From: Deltaproteobacteria bacterium
GTDB taxonomy: Bacteria; Myxococcota_A; UBA9160; UBA4427
Assembly: GCA_011051925.1 (NCBI GenBank)
Contig: DRKE01000168.1
Coordinates: 1 to 8,317 of the forward strand
Direction of reading: 5' to 3'
Length of the DNA: 8,317 nucleotides
Below are positions 1 to 6,439 of the stretch, piece by piece (the first letter of the stretch is position 1; the number at the start of each line of letters is the position of its first letter). Under the pieces are notes generated by a model. That model was not told where the DNA came from. It searched no databases and saw only the letters and a list, made by a program, of their open reading frames with translations. Position numbers and translations under genes: made by a program.

Positions 1-354
1 CGCATCGAATTGCTGCTCGTCCATCTTGAAGATCATGCCGTCCCGGATGATTCCCGCGACGTTGACGACGATGTCGAGCTTGCCGAACGCCTCGATGGCC
101 TGGGCGACGAGTGCGCCGGTCGCCTCGAAGTCCGTGATGTCGCAATTGTTCGCGATCGCGCGTCCGCCTGAGGACAGGATCTCTTCGGTCACCTCTTCGG
201 CGGGCGTTCCGTCCTCGGGGCGGCCATCCATCGTGGCCCCGAGATCATTGACGACGACGGCCGCCCCCTCGGCTGCGAACGTCCGTGCGACCTCCGCGCC
301 GATGCCCCGTCCTGCTCCCGTGACGATCGCCACCCGGCCATCGAGCTTTCCCAT
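1..354 (-). CDS. SDR family NAD(P)-dependent oxidoreductase (5' part, runs off left edge)
   Basis: The first 118 residues of a short-chain dehydrogenase/reductase are present with no stop before the window edge, so the C-terminal half with the YxxxK catalytic pair is not seen. The Rossmann fold opens with the cofactor motif TGAGRGIG at residues 12-19. NDLG follows at 36-39 after the second beta strand, then an acidic CDITD around D72, and NVAG at 98-101, a common variant of the structural NNAG motif. The NDLG signature followed by a roughly 15-residue insertion resembles FabG-like enzymes related to the dehydrogenase domain of peroxisomal multifunctional enzyme type 2 (HSD17B4), which act on 3-hydroxyacyl-CoA or steroid substrates. 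The exact substrate cannot be read from this fragment. The start is chosen at the ATG at 352-354 because it gives the canonical MGKLDGRVAIVTG N-terminus and has a purine-rich ribosome binding site just upstream. It lies 205 bp downstream of the thioesterase on the same strand and could be co-transcribed. Confidence 0.9.
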   Translation of the reverse strand, partial: MGKLDGRVAIVTGAGRGIGAEVARTFAAEGAAVVVNDLGATMDGRPEDGTPAEEVTEEILSSGGRAIANNCDITDFEATGALVAQAIEAFGKLDIVVNVAGIIRDGMIFKMDEQQFDA

Positions 355-360
355 TTCCTT

Positions 361-369
361 CCTCTCCTC
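361..369 (-). promoter_or_regulatory. Ribosome binding site of the SDR gene
   Basis: On the minus strand the leader reads AAGAGGAGAGGAAGGAA immediately before the ATG. The AGGAG core sits about 9 nt from the start codon. This fixes the SDR start at 354. Confidence 0.7.
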
Positions 370-380
370 TTTTCTTGTCC

Positions 381-398
381 GCATGCTGCCGCGCATGC
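381..398. repeat. Short inverted repeat in the SDR leader (GCATGC-6-GCATGC)
   Basis: Two copies of the self-complementary hexamer GCATGC (381-386 and 393-398) flank the 6-nt spacer TGCCGC and could fold as a small hairpin in the leader of the SDR mRNA. It lies about 27 nt upstream of the start codon. It could be an operator half-site pair or a chance palindrome; nothing else in the sequence decides between these. Confidence 0.35.
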
Positions 399-436
399 CT
401 CGTGTCCTGTCCGGGCGACGCTGCGGGTGCTTGCGC

Positions 437-454
437 GGGCCCGGGCCCGGGCCC
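437..454. repeat. Three tandem GGGCCC units, perfectly self-complementary
   Basis: GGGCCC occurs three times in direct succession within the 205-bp gap between the thioesterase stop and the SDR start. The 18-bp block is its own reverse complement. No T-run follows on either strand, so it is not a standard intrinsic terminator. It may nevertheless form a very stable structure in a read-through transcript. Confidence 0.6.
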
Positions 455-559
455 AGGCTACCCGTTCCCGGCCGCGAAGCCGAATCGGGGATGTCCCGTA
501 GCGGCTGTCCAGGCTCCACCTCGTCGTCCCTTCGTGGCGACCTGCCCGGGAAAGGGACA

Positions 560-1378
560 TCAGCGCCGGTCCAGCAGCAGGCTCGCCTGGGCCGTCGCGA
601 TCGGGCCCTTCAGATCGTGGATCGTGGCGGAACTCTGGCCGATGCCGTCGTCGGCCCGGAGGGTGATGCCGCGGATCCCGATCCAGTCGGATCGGGGAAC
701 CCGGAGAACATGGATCGAGAGATCCGGGTTGATCGACGAGTATTTCGTGTAGTCCATCGGGTTGCCCGTTCCACTCGCGAAATCGACCAGGGTGGCCAGC
801 CTTTCAATCGGAGTCGTTTCTTCGCCCTGCATCAGGTGGCAACGCAAGCGGACCCAGACGTTGGCGAGCCCGCCCGGCTCGAAGTCGTCCTCCCGTGCAA
901 GATCGACCGCCTTGATGAATCCGGGCGGTTCCGTGAAACCCGTCATCCGACGAAGCGGCGGTACGCGATCGGGCGGCGTTCCCACGTCCGGATCGGGTGA
1001 CTCGCTCGACGCGACGATTGCCATCGCGGGGTCGGTCCGGATCCGCAGGCCCGTCGCGCGCGCGACCTGGGTCTGCTCGTCGAAGAGGTTGGCCTCGACA
1101 CTCTGGATGCGTCGCCCGGCGCGCAGGACCCGGGTTTCGATCCGCAGGGGCGTGAGTGGCACGCCGCGGAACATCTCGACGGTGATGCGTGAGAGCCGCA
1201 TGGGGACCGGCGAGGGCATGCGATCGAGTTCCCGGGTCAGGAGGCCGGCGACAGCACCGCCATGCTGATGGGCCGGATTCCAGGGGCCGCTCGCCAGGGG
1301 CGTCGGCCGATAGCGGTTTCCGTTCCCGCCGTCGGCGATCCGGAGGAAGAGGGCGTCGTTGGTTCGTGCTCGTTCCAT
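560..1378 (-). CDS. Thioesterase family protein (acyl-CoA thioesterase II/TesB-like double hot-dog)
   Basis: This 272-residue protein has the length and layout of the TesB-like/4HBT_3 acyl-CoA thioesterase group, with two hot-dog domains at about residues 22-115 and 145-270. The first carries the family-typical GPWNPAHQHGGAVAGLL stretch (31-47). The second has LVDFASG (197-203), whose D199 probably corresponds to the catalytic Asp of TesB, followed by YSSINPDLSIHVLR (213-226), the conserved strand of these proteins. The expected role is cytoplasmic hydrolysis of acyl-CoA to free acid and CoA; the chain length or class of acyl group is unknown. The ATG at 1376-1378 is the natural start given that the hot-dog fold begins about 20 residues in, but no convincing Shine-Dalgarno precedes it. 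The gene is divergent from the NuoEF fusion. Its same-strand downstream neighbour is the SDR, so an acyl-CoA or lipid role is plausible. Confidence 0.85.
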   Translation of the reverse strand: MERARTNDALFLRIADGGNGNRYRPTPLASGPWNPAHQHGGAVAGLLTRELDRMPSPVPMRLSRITVEMFRGVPLTPLRIETRVLRAGRRIQSVEANLFDEQTQVARATGLRIRTDPAMAIVASSESPDPDVGTPPDRVPPLRRMTGFTEPPGFIKAVDLAREDDFEPGGLANVWVRLRCHLMQGEETTPIERLATLVDFASGTGNPMDYTKYSSINPDLSIHVLRVPRSDWIGIRGITLRADDGIGQSSATIHDLKGPIATAQASLLLDRR

Positions 1379-1520
1379 GGCGGCGGGAGCGTAGGCCGTT
1401 CTTCCCGATCCGCACGACCCCCGGATTCCGCCGCTGGAAAGTCGATGGGGTAGACTCCGCCCCCGGGACGATCGGGCGGCGTCGGGACGGGTGCGGGACC
1501 GACGGGGTCGAGAAGGTCGA

Positions 1521-1530
1521 AAGGAGGAGG
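1521..1530 (+). promoter_or_regulatory. Strong ribosome binding site of the NuoE-NuoF fusion gene
   Basis: AAGGAGGAGG, a near-perfect anti-16S match, ends 10 nt before the ATG at 1541. It marks that ATG as the true start and indicates efficient translation of the first gene of the unit. Confidence 0.8.
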
Positions 1531-1540
1531 AGCGGATTGG

Positions 1541-3157
1541 ATGGCTGATCTCCTCCAGGAGCTGGTTCGGCTACAAGAGGCCGAGGGTTGGCTTTCTCCG
1601 GAGGCCCTGGCTTCCCTGGCCGAACGGCTTCGGGTTCCCCTGCATCGGCTGGAGGGTCTTTCCACCTTCTATTCGAGCTTTCGTCGCGAGCCGCCGGCCG
1701 GCACCGAGGTCGGGGTCTGTCGGGACCTGTCCTGCCGGCTCGCCGGAGCGGAATCCGCATGCGCTCGACTGCGCGAGTGGGCAAGCGAGCGCGGTGGTGT
1801 CGTCATCCGGGAGCGCTCGTGTCTCGGTCGATGCGACCGGGCACCCGCCGCGACGATCGGGCATGCGATCGTCGATGCCGGGGATCTCGCCGCGGTGGCG
1901 GATCGGGTCGCTTCCCGGAATCGCGAGCCGGTCGTCCGGTCGCCCGGGATCTGGCCGGATGTCGAAGCGGACGAGGCCGGCAGGACGGGTGGAGCGGACT
2001 ATCGGGTCCTGCGCGATTGTCTTCGCGGGCCGCGCGACGCGCCGATCCGGACGCTCGAGGTCGCTGGTCTTCGCGGGATGGGTGGGGCGGGCTTCCCGAC
2101 CGGTCGGAAATGGTCCCTGGTGGCGGACCAGGCCGGCGATCCGAAGCATGTCGTCTGCAATGCGGACGAGAGCGAGCCGGGCACCTTCAAGGATCGCGAG
2201 CTGATCCATGATCTCCCCCATCTCCTTCTCGAAGGGATGGCGATCGCGGCATTCTGCATCGGGGCGCGTCGGGGAACGGTCTTCATCCGACATGAGTACG
2301 AGGCGGAACGGCGACGACTCGAAGCGGCGATCGAACGCGCGCGTTCACTCGGCGCGCTCGGGAACGAGATCTTCGGAAGTGATTTCTCTTTCGATGTCGA
2401 TGTCTTCGTGTCTCCGGGCGGGTACGTCCTCGGCGAAGAGACGGCGCTGCTCGAATGCATGGAAGGCCGACGAGGAGAGCCCCGCAACAAGCCGCCCTAT
2501 CCCGGCGTCGCCGGGCTTCACGGGCAACCGACCCTCATCAACAACGTCGAGACCCTGGTGCACGCGGTGGGCATCGTGGGGCAGGGCGCCGACTGGTGGC
2601 ATGGCCTCGGGCGCGGTGACTGCTCTGGACACAAGTTCATGTCGGTCAGCGGTGACGTCGAGCGCCCCGGGGTCTCCCTCGTTCCGGTCGGAACGACGTT
2701 CGGCGAATTGCTGGAACGCCATGGCGGAATGAAGGCGGGGCGGGCGTTGCTTGCCATGGCGCCCGGTGGCGCATCGAGTCGTTTTCTCGGGCCCGAGTCC
2801 CTCGACCTCGAAGTGGATTTCGACGCCGTCGCCCGGGCGGGCAGCATGCTGGGATCCGGGGCGGCCGTCTTCATCGCCGAGGGGCGCGACCTGCTCGACG
2901 TCGGGCTTTCCGTCACGCGCTTCTTCCGCAACGAATCGTGTGGAAAATGCGTTCCCTGCCGGATCGGTTGCGAGAAGGCGGTCGGGTTGATCGAGAAGTC
3001 GGGCGGGATTTCCGCTCGGACCGAACAGACGATTCGCGCACTCGACGAGACGATGGCGCAGACCAGCATCTGCGGCCTGGGACAGGTCGCGCTCGGTCCC
3101 CTGCTCTCGATCCTCGACCGGTTTCCGGATCGGGTGCACCGTGTCGAGGATGGCTGA
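1541..3157 (+). CDS. nuoF: NuoE-NuoF fusion: NAD(H)-dependent diaphorase subunit (2Fe-2S, FMN, 4Fe-4S)
   Basis: One 538-residue chain joins the two complex I subunits that normally carry NADH electrons. Residues 1-155 are NuoE-like: a helical N-terminus, then a thioredoxin-like domain with CX4C (C60, C65) and CX3C (C94, C98) for a 2Fe-2S cluster. Residues 156-538 are NuoF-like. GLRGMGGAGFPTGRKW (177-191) and CNADESEPGTFKDRE (206-220) form the FMN/NADH site, GEETALLECMEGRRGEPR (298-315) follows, and the 4Fe-4S ligands are C467, C470, C473 and C511. All cofactor residues appear intact. The chain ends soon after the NuoF cluster, so it lacks the C-terminal double 4Fe-4S ferredoxin domain of HydB-type bifurcating subunits. 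The family moves electrons between NAD(H) and a partner such as formate dehydrogenase, hydrogenase or an AOR-type enzyme. No NuoG or other complex I subunit adjoins it, so a soluble partner is likely; the AOR downstream is the best candidate. Formate dehydrogenase beta subunit (FdsB-like) is the alternative. Confidence 0.92.
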   Translation: MADLLQELVRLQEAEGWLSPEALASLAERLRVPLHRLEGLSTFYSSFRREPPAGTEVGVCRDLSCRLAGAESACARLREWASERGGVVIRERSCLGRCDRAPAATIGHAIVDAGDLAAVADRVASRNREPVVRSPGIWPDVEADEAGRTGGADYRVLRDCLRGPRDAPIRTLEVAGLRGMGGAGFPTGRKWSLVADQAGDPKHVVCNADESEPGTFKDRELIHDLPHLLLEGMAIAAFCIGARRGTVFIRHEYEAERRRLEAAIERARSLGALGNEIFGSDFSFDVDVFVSPGGYVLGEETALLECMEGRRGEPRNKPPYPGVAGLHGQPTLINNVETLVHAVGIVGQGADWWHGLGRGDCSGHKFMSVSGDVERPGVSLVPVGTTFGELLERHGGMKAGRALLAMAPGGASSRFLGPESLDLEVDFDAVARAGSMLGSGAAVFIAEGRDLLDVGLSVTRFFRNESCGKCVPCRIGCEKAVGLIEKSGGISARTEQTIRALDETMAQTSICGLGQVALGPLLSILDRFPDRVHRVEDG

Positions 3158-3175
3158 ACGATCTTCGGGAGCGTC

Positions 3176-4003
3176 GTGAGCCGCGCCGGGATCGTTCTCT
3201 GCGGCGGGCGTTCGTCCCGGATGGGGCGGACGAAGGCGTGGCTGCCCTGGTTCGGACGGTCGATGGTCGAACACGTCGTCGATCGGCTGCGGCCGCTCGT
3301 GTCCGAGATCGTGGTGGTCAAGTCGGCGGACCTCGTCCTGCCCGATCTGCCCGCGAGGATCGTGTCTGATCGGAAGCCGGGTCTCGGGCCGCTGGCCGGG
3401 ATCCGGGAGGGACTCGCGGCGATCGAATCGGATTGGGCCTTCGTGACCAGCGTGGATGCCCCGCATCTGTCTGCCGAGTACGTCAATGCGCTCTTCGCGG
3501 CGGGCAGGACGATCGCGCCGGTCGCCGAAGGGCACGTGCAGGTCCTGTCGGCGATCTATCCGCGGCAGGCCGGGGAAAGAGCCGAGGCCCTCCTCGCGGA
3601 CGGGATCCGGCGACCCCGCGCCCTGCTCGAGGCCCTCGCTTGTGCGCGATTCGAGTTCGAGCCGTTGGCCTCGCACGGGCCCCGGCCGTGGACGGGTTTC
3701 AATACACCCCGGGAATACCTGGAAGCCGTACGGTCGGTCGAGCCCGACGCGAGCGCCGAAATCGAATTCCTGGGAAGGTCGGCAGCGCTGCGCCGCGGTG
3801 GCGGGTCGCCCTGGCGCGTCCCGGTCGGGACCCTGGGCGAGATCCTCGGGAAGCAGCCGGAGGCGAGTTCGCTCCTGGCGGCCGGCCGGGTCCGGAAGCC
3901 CTATCTGGTTTCCGTGGCCGGTCGCGATCTCGTGCGCGATCTCTCGGTTCCCGTCGGGCCGGACGAGAGGGTCAGCGTGATCGACGCGATGGTCGGGGGA
4001 TGA
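3176..4003 (+). CDS. mobA: MobA-MoaD fusion: molybdopterin nucleotidyltransferase with C-terminal sulfur-carrier domain
   Basis: Residues 1 to about 188 are a MobA-type nucleotidyltransferase. LCGGRSSRMGRTKAWLPW (8-25) is the GTP-binding signature, with K20 in the usual lysine position although the common GDK is GRTK here. DRKPGLGPLAGIREGL (65-80) and TSVDAPHLS (91-99), with metal-binding D94, follow, and NTPREY (176-181) is the usual end of the fold. Residues 194-275 form a second domain of MoaD/ThiS size: an initial strand AEIEFLGRSAAL, GTLGEIL (218-224), KPYLVSVAGRDL (241-252) and a terminal VSVIDAMVGG. The last two residues are Gly-Gly directly before TGA, as required for thiocarboxylation. 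The chain would combine sulfur donation for the dithiolene with nucleotide attachment to pyranopterin. The GTG start at 3176 has GGGAG just upstream; it is the first possible start in this frame after the preceding in-frame stop at 3155. It sits 18 bp after the NuoEF stop, so translational coupling is likely. Confidence 0.87.
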   Translation: MSRAGIVLCGGRSSRMGRTKAWLPWFGRSMVEHVVDRLRPLVSEIVVVKSADLVLPDLPARIVSDRKPGLGPLAGIREGLAAIESDWAFVTSVDAPHLSAEYVNALFAAGRTIAPVAEGHVQVLSAIYPRQAGERAEALLADGIRRPRALLEALACARFEFEPLASHGPRPWTGFNTPREYLEAVRSVEPDASAEIEFLGRSAALRRGGGSPWRVPVGTLGEILGKQPEASSLLAAGRVRKPYLVSVAGRDLVRDLSVPVGPDERVSVIDAMVGG

Positions 4004-4112
4004 TCGGTTGCGGGAAAGAGTTTTCTGCGACGGGCTGGAAGCGTGTCATCGCCCCGGTCGCCGCCTCCACCGACGGGATTCGAAGTCGGATCACGAGATC
4101 GGACAGGACTGC

Positions 4113-4133
4113 GCCTCCGCCAGGGGAGGCTTT
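4113..4133 (+). terminator. Possible intrinsic terminator after the MobA-MoaD gene
   Basis: GCCTCC (4113-4118) pairs with GGAGGC (4125-4130) around the 6-nt loop GCCAGG and is followed directly by TTT. It stands in the gap between two convergent genes, about 110 nt after the plus-strand stop and abutting the stop of the minus-strand gene. The stem is good but the T-run is short, so termination strength is uncertain. Confidence 0.45.
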
Positions 4134-4531
4134 CATCGTTGCTCCTGGTCCTCGGGACGCGGTTCCTGCGTGATCCAGGCGAGGGCCGCCTCCCAATCCC
4201 GGAAGACACGGAACGTGACGACGGATTCGGAGTAGGCCTGGTACATGCGGCCCAGACCGAATTCGACATCGCGCCCGACGACGAGGGCGGTTCTTCCGGG
4301 CTGGGGGCCCCGGGTCTCGCGGATATGCTCCACGATCCGCAGCATGTCCTCGGTCGTGACACCGATCGAGTCCACTCGCCGCAGATCCCAGATCCCTCCC
4401 TTCTCCGGCGCATGACGCGGATCCGCATAGAGCTCTTGCAGGGCGCTGATGAAATCGGCCGCGGTGGGGGCACCGGTCGCGACGTGGTGCGCGAAGCCTC
4501 CGTCCGGGTCGATGGACGTCTCGATGCTCAT
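4133..4531 (-). CDS. Small uncharacterised protein, possible SpoIIAA/STAS-like fold
   Basis: A 132-residue soluble protein without signal peptide, membrane segment or cysteine clusters. It has an alternating strand and helix pattern: a charged N-terminal strand, the helix ADFISALQELY (25-35), a strand GGIWDLRRVDSIGV (45-58), a long helix EDMLRIVEHIRETRG (61-75), the strand RTALVVGRD (80-88), then GLGRMYQAYSE (92-102) and FRVFRDWEAALAWI (107-120). The order, and the 'DLR...S' followed by 'ALVV' and 'VFRDWEAALAW', resemble SpoIIAA-like/STAS-related domain proteins, but I cannot assign a specific family or function. The reading frame extends upstream to 4711 but that extension looks non-coding. 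An ATG three codons upstream (4540) is also possible. The gene is convergent with the MobA-MoaD gene, divergent from the acyl-CoA synthetase, and splits the presumed AOR cluster in two. It could be a regulator or simply a bystander. Confidence 0.75.
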   Translation of the reverse strand: MSIETSIDPDGGFAHHVATGAPTAADFISALQELYADPRHAPEKGGIWDLRRVDSIGVTTEDMLRIVEHIRETRGPQPGRTALVVGRDVEFGLGRMYQAYSESVVTFRVFRDWEAALAWITQEPRPEDQEQR

Positions 4532-4544
4532 CGGGGGCATTCTA
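4532..4544 (-). promoter_or_regulatory. Possible -10 element giving a leaderless transcript for the small STAS-like gene
   Basis: On the minus strand TAGAAT (4544-4539), five of six matches to TATAAT, lies 7 nt before the ATG at 4531. That is about the normal distance from -10 to a transcription start. No Shine-Dalgarno precedes either candidate ATG. A leaderless mRNA starting at 4531 would explain both facts. No good -35 box is visible. Confidence 0.3.
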
Positions 4545-4683
4545 ACCAAAGCGCGACTCAGGAGAATCGACCGGAATCGAGATCCCGTAACCCGGTGTGG
4601 GCCTCGTCGCGTTCGGATCGCTCGTGCAGCGGCGCGGGTGATGCTGCATTCCGAGAGCAGGGCGTCGGGGTTGACGAGTAAGG

Positions 4684-4711
4684 TTGAGATCGGTCGATTC
4701 CAATTTACCAT
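4684..4711 (+). promoter_or_regulatory. Candidate sigma70-type promoter of the acyl-CoA synthetase gene
   Basis: TTGAGA (4684-4689, five of six to TTGACA) and TACCAT (4706-4711, four of six to TATAAT) are separated by 16 bp in a locally AT-richer stretch. Transcription would begin near 4718. A GAGGAAG ribosome binding site (4726-4732) and the ATG at 4735 follow. Confidence 0.4.
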
Positions 4712-4734
4712 GGAGACGGGGAAGTGAGGAAGAC

Positions 4735-6387
4735 ATGGATACGAAGACGATTCTCGACAATCTGACCGGCCCGGGCGCGCCCTTCGAGATGGTCGAGGAG
4801 GAGGTCCGGGGGGTGCCGATGCGGGTCCTGGCCGATCGTCCCCGCTCCCTGGGCGAACTCGTCGAGCGCTCCCGAGACCACGACGGCAAGGAATTCATCG
4901 TGAGCGGGGAAAGGCGGATCCGATTCGACGATCACCGAGCCGCCGTCGCGGATATCGCCGCGGCACTCGAATCCGGATACGGCATCGGACCGGGGGATCG
5001 CGTCGCCCTCTTCGGGGCCAACTCGCCCGAGTGGATCCTTTCGTTCTGGGCGATCGTGAGTCTCGGGGCGGTGGCCGTCGGGATGAATGGATGGTGGGCT
5101 GCGGAGGAGGCCGAATACGCCCTGGGCGATTCGGATCCCAAGCTGCTGATCGGGGATCGCAAACGACTCGCGCGAATCCAGGGACGTTCCTTTCCGTTCC
5201 CGGTCCTCGAGATGGAGTCCCAGGTTCAGGACTTCGTCACGGGAAAGGACGCGGCACTTCCCCGGGCAGAGGTCGACGAGGACGACCCCGCCTGCATCCT
5301 CTACACGAGCGGGACGACCGGTCGTCCCAAGGGCGCCGTGTTGAGTCATCGGGCCGTGATCGCCTGTGTGGGGCTCCAGACCCTGAACGGCGCGGCCATG
5401 TTTCTCGCGAGCGGCGCGACCTCGCCGCCCGGGCCGACCTGCACGCTCCTGACGACGCCCCTCTTCCATGTGTCGGGACTCCTGACCGGAGCCGTGATGA
5501 TGCTGGCGACCGGCGCGAAGATCGTGCTCCACGAGGGACGCTTCGATCCCGTCGAGATCATGCGTCTCATCGAGAGGGAGAAGGTCACGAGCTGGGGCGC
5601 GATGTCGACGATGGCCCATCGCGTGGTCAATGATCCGCGTTTCGCCGAGTTCGATCTTTCGAGTCTGCGCAATCTCGGCTCCGGAGGCGCACCCATGAGT
5701 CGGGAACTCCAACGACAGATCCGGGAAGCGCTGCCCGCCGTGCGGGACATGATGGCGATCGGATACGGGCTGACCGAATGTGGCGGGATCGCGACGATCA
5801 ACGTCGGGGCGGAGTTCGAACGCCATCCGGATTCGGTCGGCCGGCCGATGCCGGGCGTCGAGGTCGAGGTCCGGGACGCTTCGGGTCGCCCGCTGCCCGA
5901 GGGCGAGGAGGGGGAGATCCACGTCCGGAGTCCCCTCCTGATGTCGGAATACTGGCGGAACCCCGAAGCGACGCGTGAAGCGATCCTGCCCGGTCGCTGG
6001 CTCAAGACCGGCGATATCGGACGTTTCGAGGCCGGGCGCCTCTACATCAATTCACGAGCCCGCGATCTCATCCTGCGCGGCGGCGAGAACATCTATCCGA
6101 TCGAGATCGAACAGGCCCTCGAGGCGAGCCCCCTGATCGCGGAAGCGGCCGTCCTGGGTGTCGATCATCCGGAACTGGGGCAGGAGGTGATGGCCGTCAT
6201 CGTTCCGGAGGCGGGGGCCGCCCCGACCGAGGAGGTGCTGCGCGAATGGCTGACCGGGCGGATCGCCCCTTTCAAGATCCCGAGTCGGTGGTGCTTTCGA
6301 AAGACGCCGCTTCCGCGCAATGCGACGGGCAAGGTGATGAAGGGATTGCTGCTCGACGAAGCCCCGAATCCGCTGCTCGACGAGTAG
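4735..6387 (+). CDS. Acyl-CoA synthetase (class I adenylate-forming, fatty-acid CoA ligase type)
   Basis: A 550-residue AMP-dependent synthetase that would adenylate a carboxylic acid with ATP and transfer the acyl group to CoA. The core motifs are all present: the P-loop YTSGTTGRPKG (190-200), GYGLTECG (343-350), LKTGDIG (423-429), the hinge and gate segment RARDLILRGGENIYPIEIE (441-459), and the C-terminal catalytic lysine in PRNATGKVMK (K533). The length is normal for medium/long-chain acyl-CoA ligases, and no carrier-protein or transmembrane domain is attached. NGWWAAEEAEYAL (118-130) resembles a group of fatty-acid ligases common in high-GC bacteria, but the acid cannot be named. The ATG at 4735 is preferred over the TTG at 4684 because it has a GAGGAAG ribosome binding site and matches the usual N-terminus; the TTG would overlap the candidate -35 box. 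The AOR-family gene starts 52 bp downstream, suggesting that the acid handled here is the product or substrate of that enzyme. Confidence 0.93.
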   Translation: MDTKTILDNLTGPGAPFEMVEEEVRGVPMRVLADRPRSLGELVERSRDHDGKEFIVSGERRIRFDDHRAAVADIAAALESGYGIGPGDRVALFGANSPEWILSFWAIVSLGAVAVGMNGWWAAEEAEYALGDSDPKLLIGDRKRLARIQGRSFPFPVLEMESQVQDFVTGKDAALPRAEVDEDDPACILYTSGTTGRPKGAVLSHRAVIACVGLQTLNGAAMFLASGATSPPGPTCTLLTTPLFHVSGLLTGAVMMLATGAKIVLHEGRFDPVEIMRLIEREKVTSWGAMSTMAHRVVNDPRFAEFDLSSLRNLGSGGAPMSRELQRQIREALPAVRDMMAIGYGLTECGGIATINVGAEFERHPDSVGRPMPGVEVEVRDASGRPLPEGEEGEIHVRSPLLMSEYWRNPEATREAILPGRWLKTGDIGRFEAGRLYINSRARDLILRGGENIYPIEIEQALEASPLIAEAAVLGVDHPELGQEVMAVIVPEAGAAPTEEVLREWLTGRIAPFKIPSRWCFRKTPLPRNATGKVMKGLLLDEAPNPLLDE

Positions 6388-6407
6388 GACGCAGGCGCCT
6401 TCTTTTT
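6386..6407 (+). terminator. Possible weak terminator or attenuator between the acyl-CoA synthetase and AOR genes
   Basis: Starting inside the synthetase stop codon, AGG-A-CG pairs with CGCCT around a CAGG loop, with a bulged A, followed immediately by TCTTTTT. The stem is only five pairs, but the T-tract is the clearest one in the window. It may reduce read-through into the AOR gene rather than fully stop transcription. Confidence 0.3.
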
Positions 6408-6439
6408 CATGCCTTCGGGTTCTGGGATAGCCTCTCGTC

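Noticed and set aside
26..1000. A 324-codon plus-strand frame over the SDR and thioesterase
   Set aside because: It lies antisense to two genes with clear family motifs. The translation is low-complexity and motif-free, and it ignores the intergenic gap.
1379..1540. TAGACT at 1451-1456 as a -10 box for the NuoEF gene
   Set aside because: The only candidate -35 (TTCCGC) is poor and 19 bp away. The divergent gap must contain promoters, but I cannot place them reliably.
804..1784. A 326-codon minus-strand frame covering the thioesterase and the start of NuoEF
   Set aside because: It overlaps the true thioesterase in another frame and runs through the divergent promoter gap. The Arg/Pro-rich product looks non-coding.
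2345..3676. A 443-codon open frame on the minus strand across the NuoEF and MobA-MoaD genes
   Set aside because: It spans two well-supported genes on the other strand. Its translation is Arg/Pro/Asp-rich without any recognisable motif, typical of antisense shadows in GC-rich DNA.
4070..4110. A tRNA-like TTCGAA loop with a CCGAC/GTCGG stem
   Set aside because: The loop is 10 nt rather than 7, and no acceptor, D or anticodon arms can be built around it on either strand. At most it is a small hairpin in the convergent gap.
4532..4711. N-terminal extension of the small STAS-like protein to 4711
   Set aside because: The extra residues show no family-like pattern, and the extension would overlap the ligase promoter region. 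The conserved-looking protein begins at the internal ATGs at 4540 or 4531.
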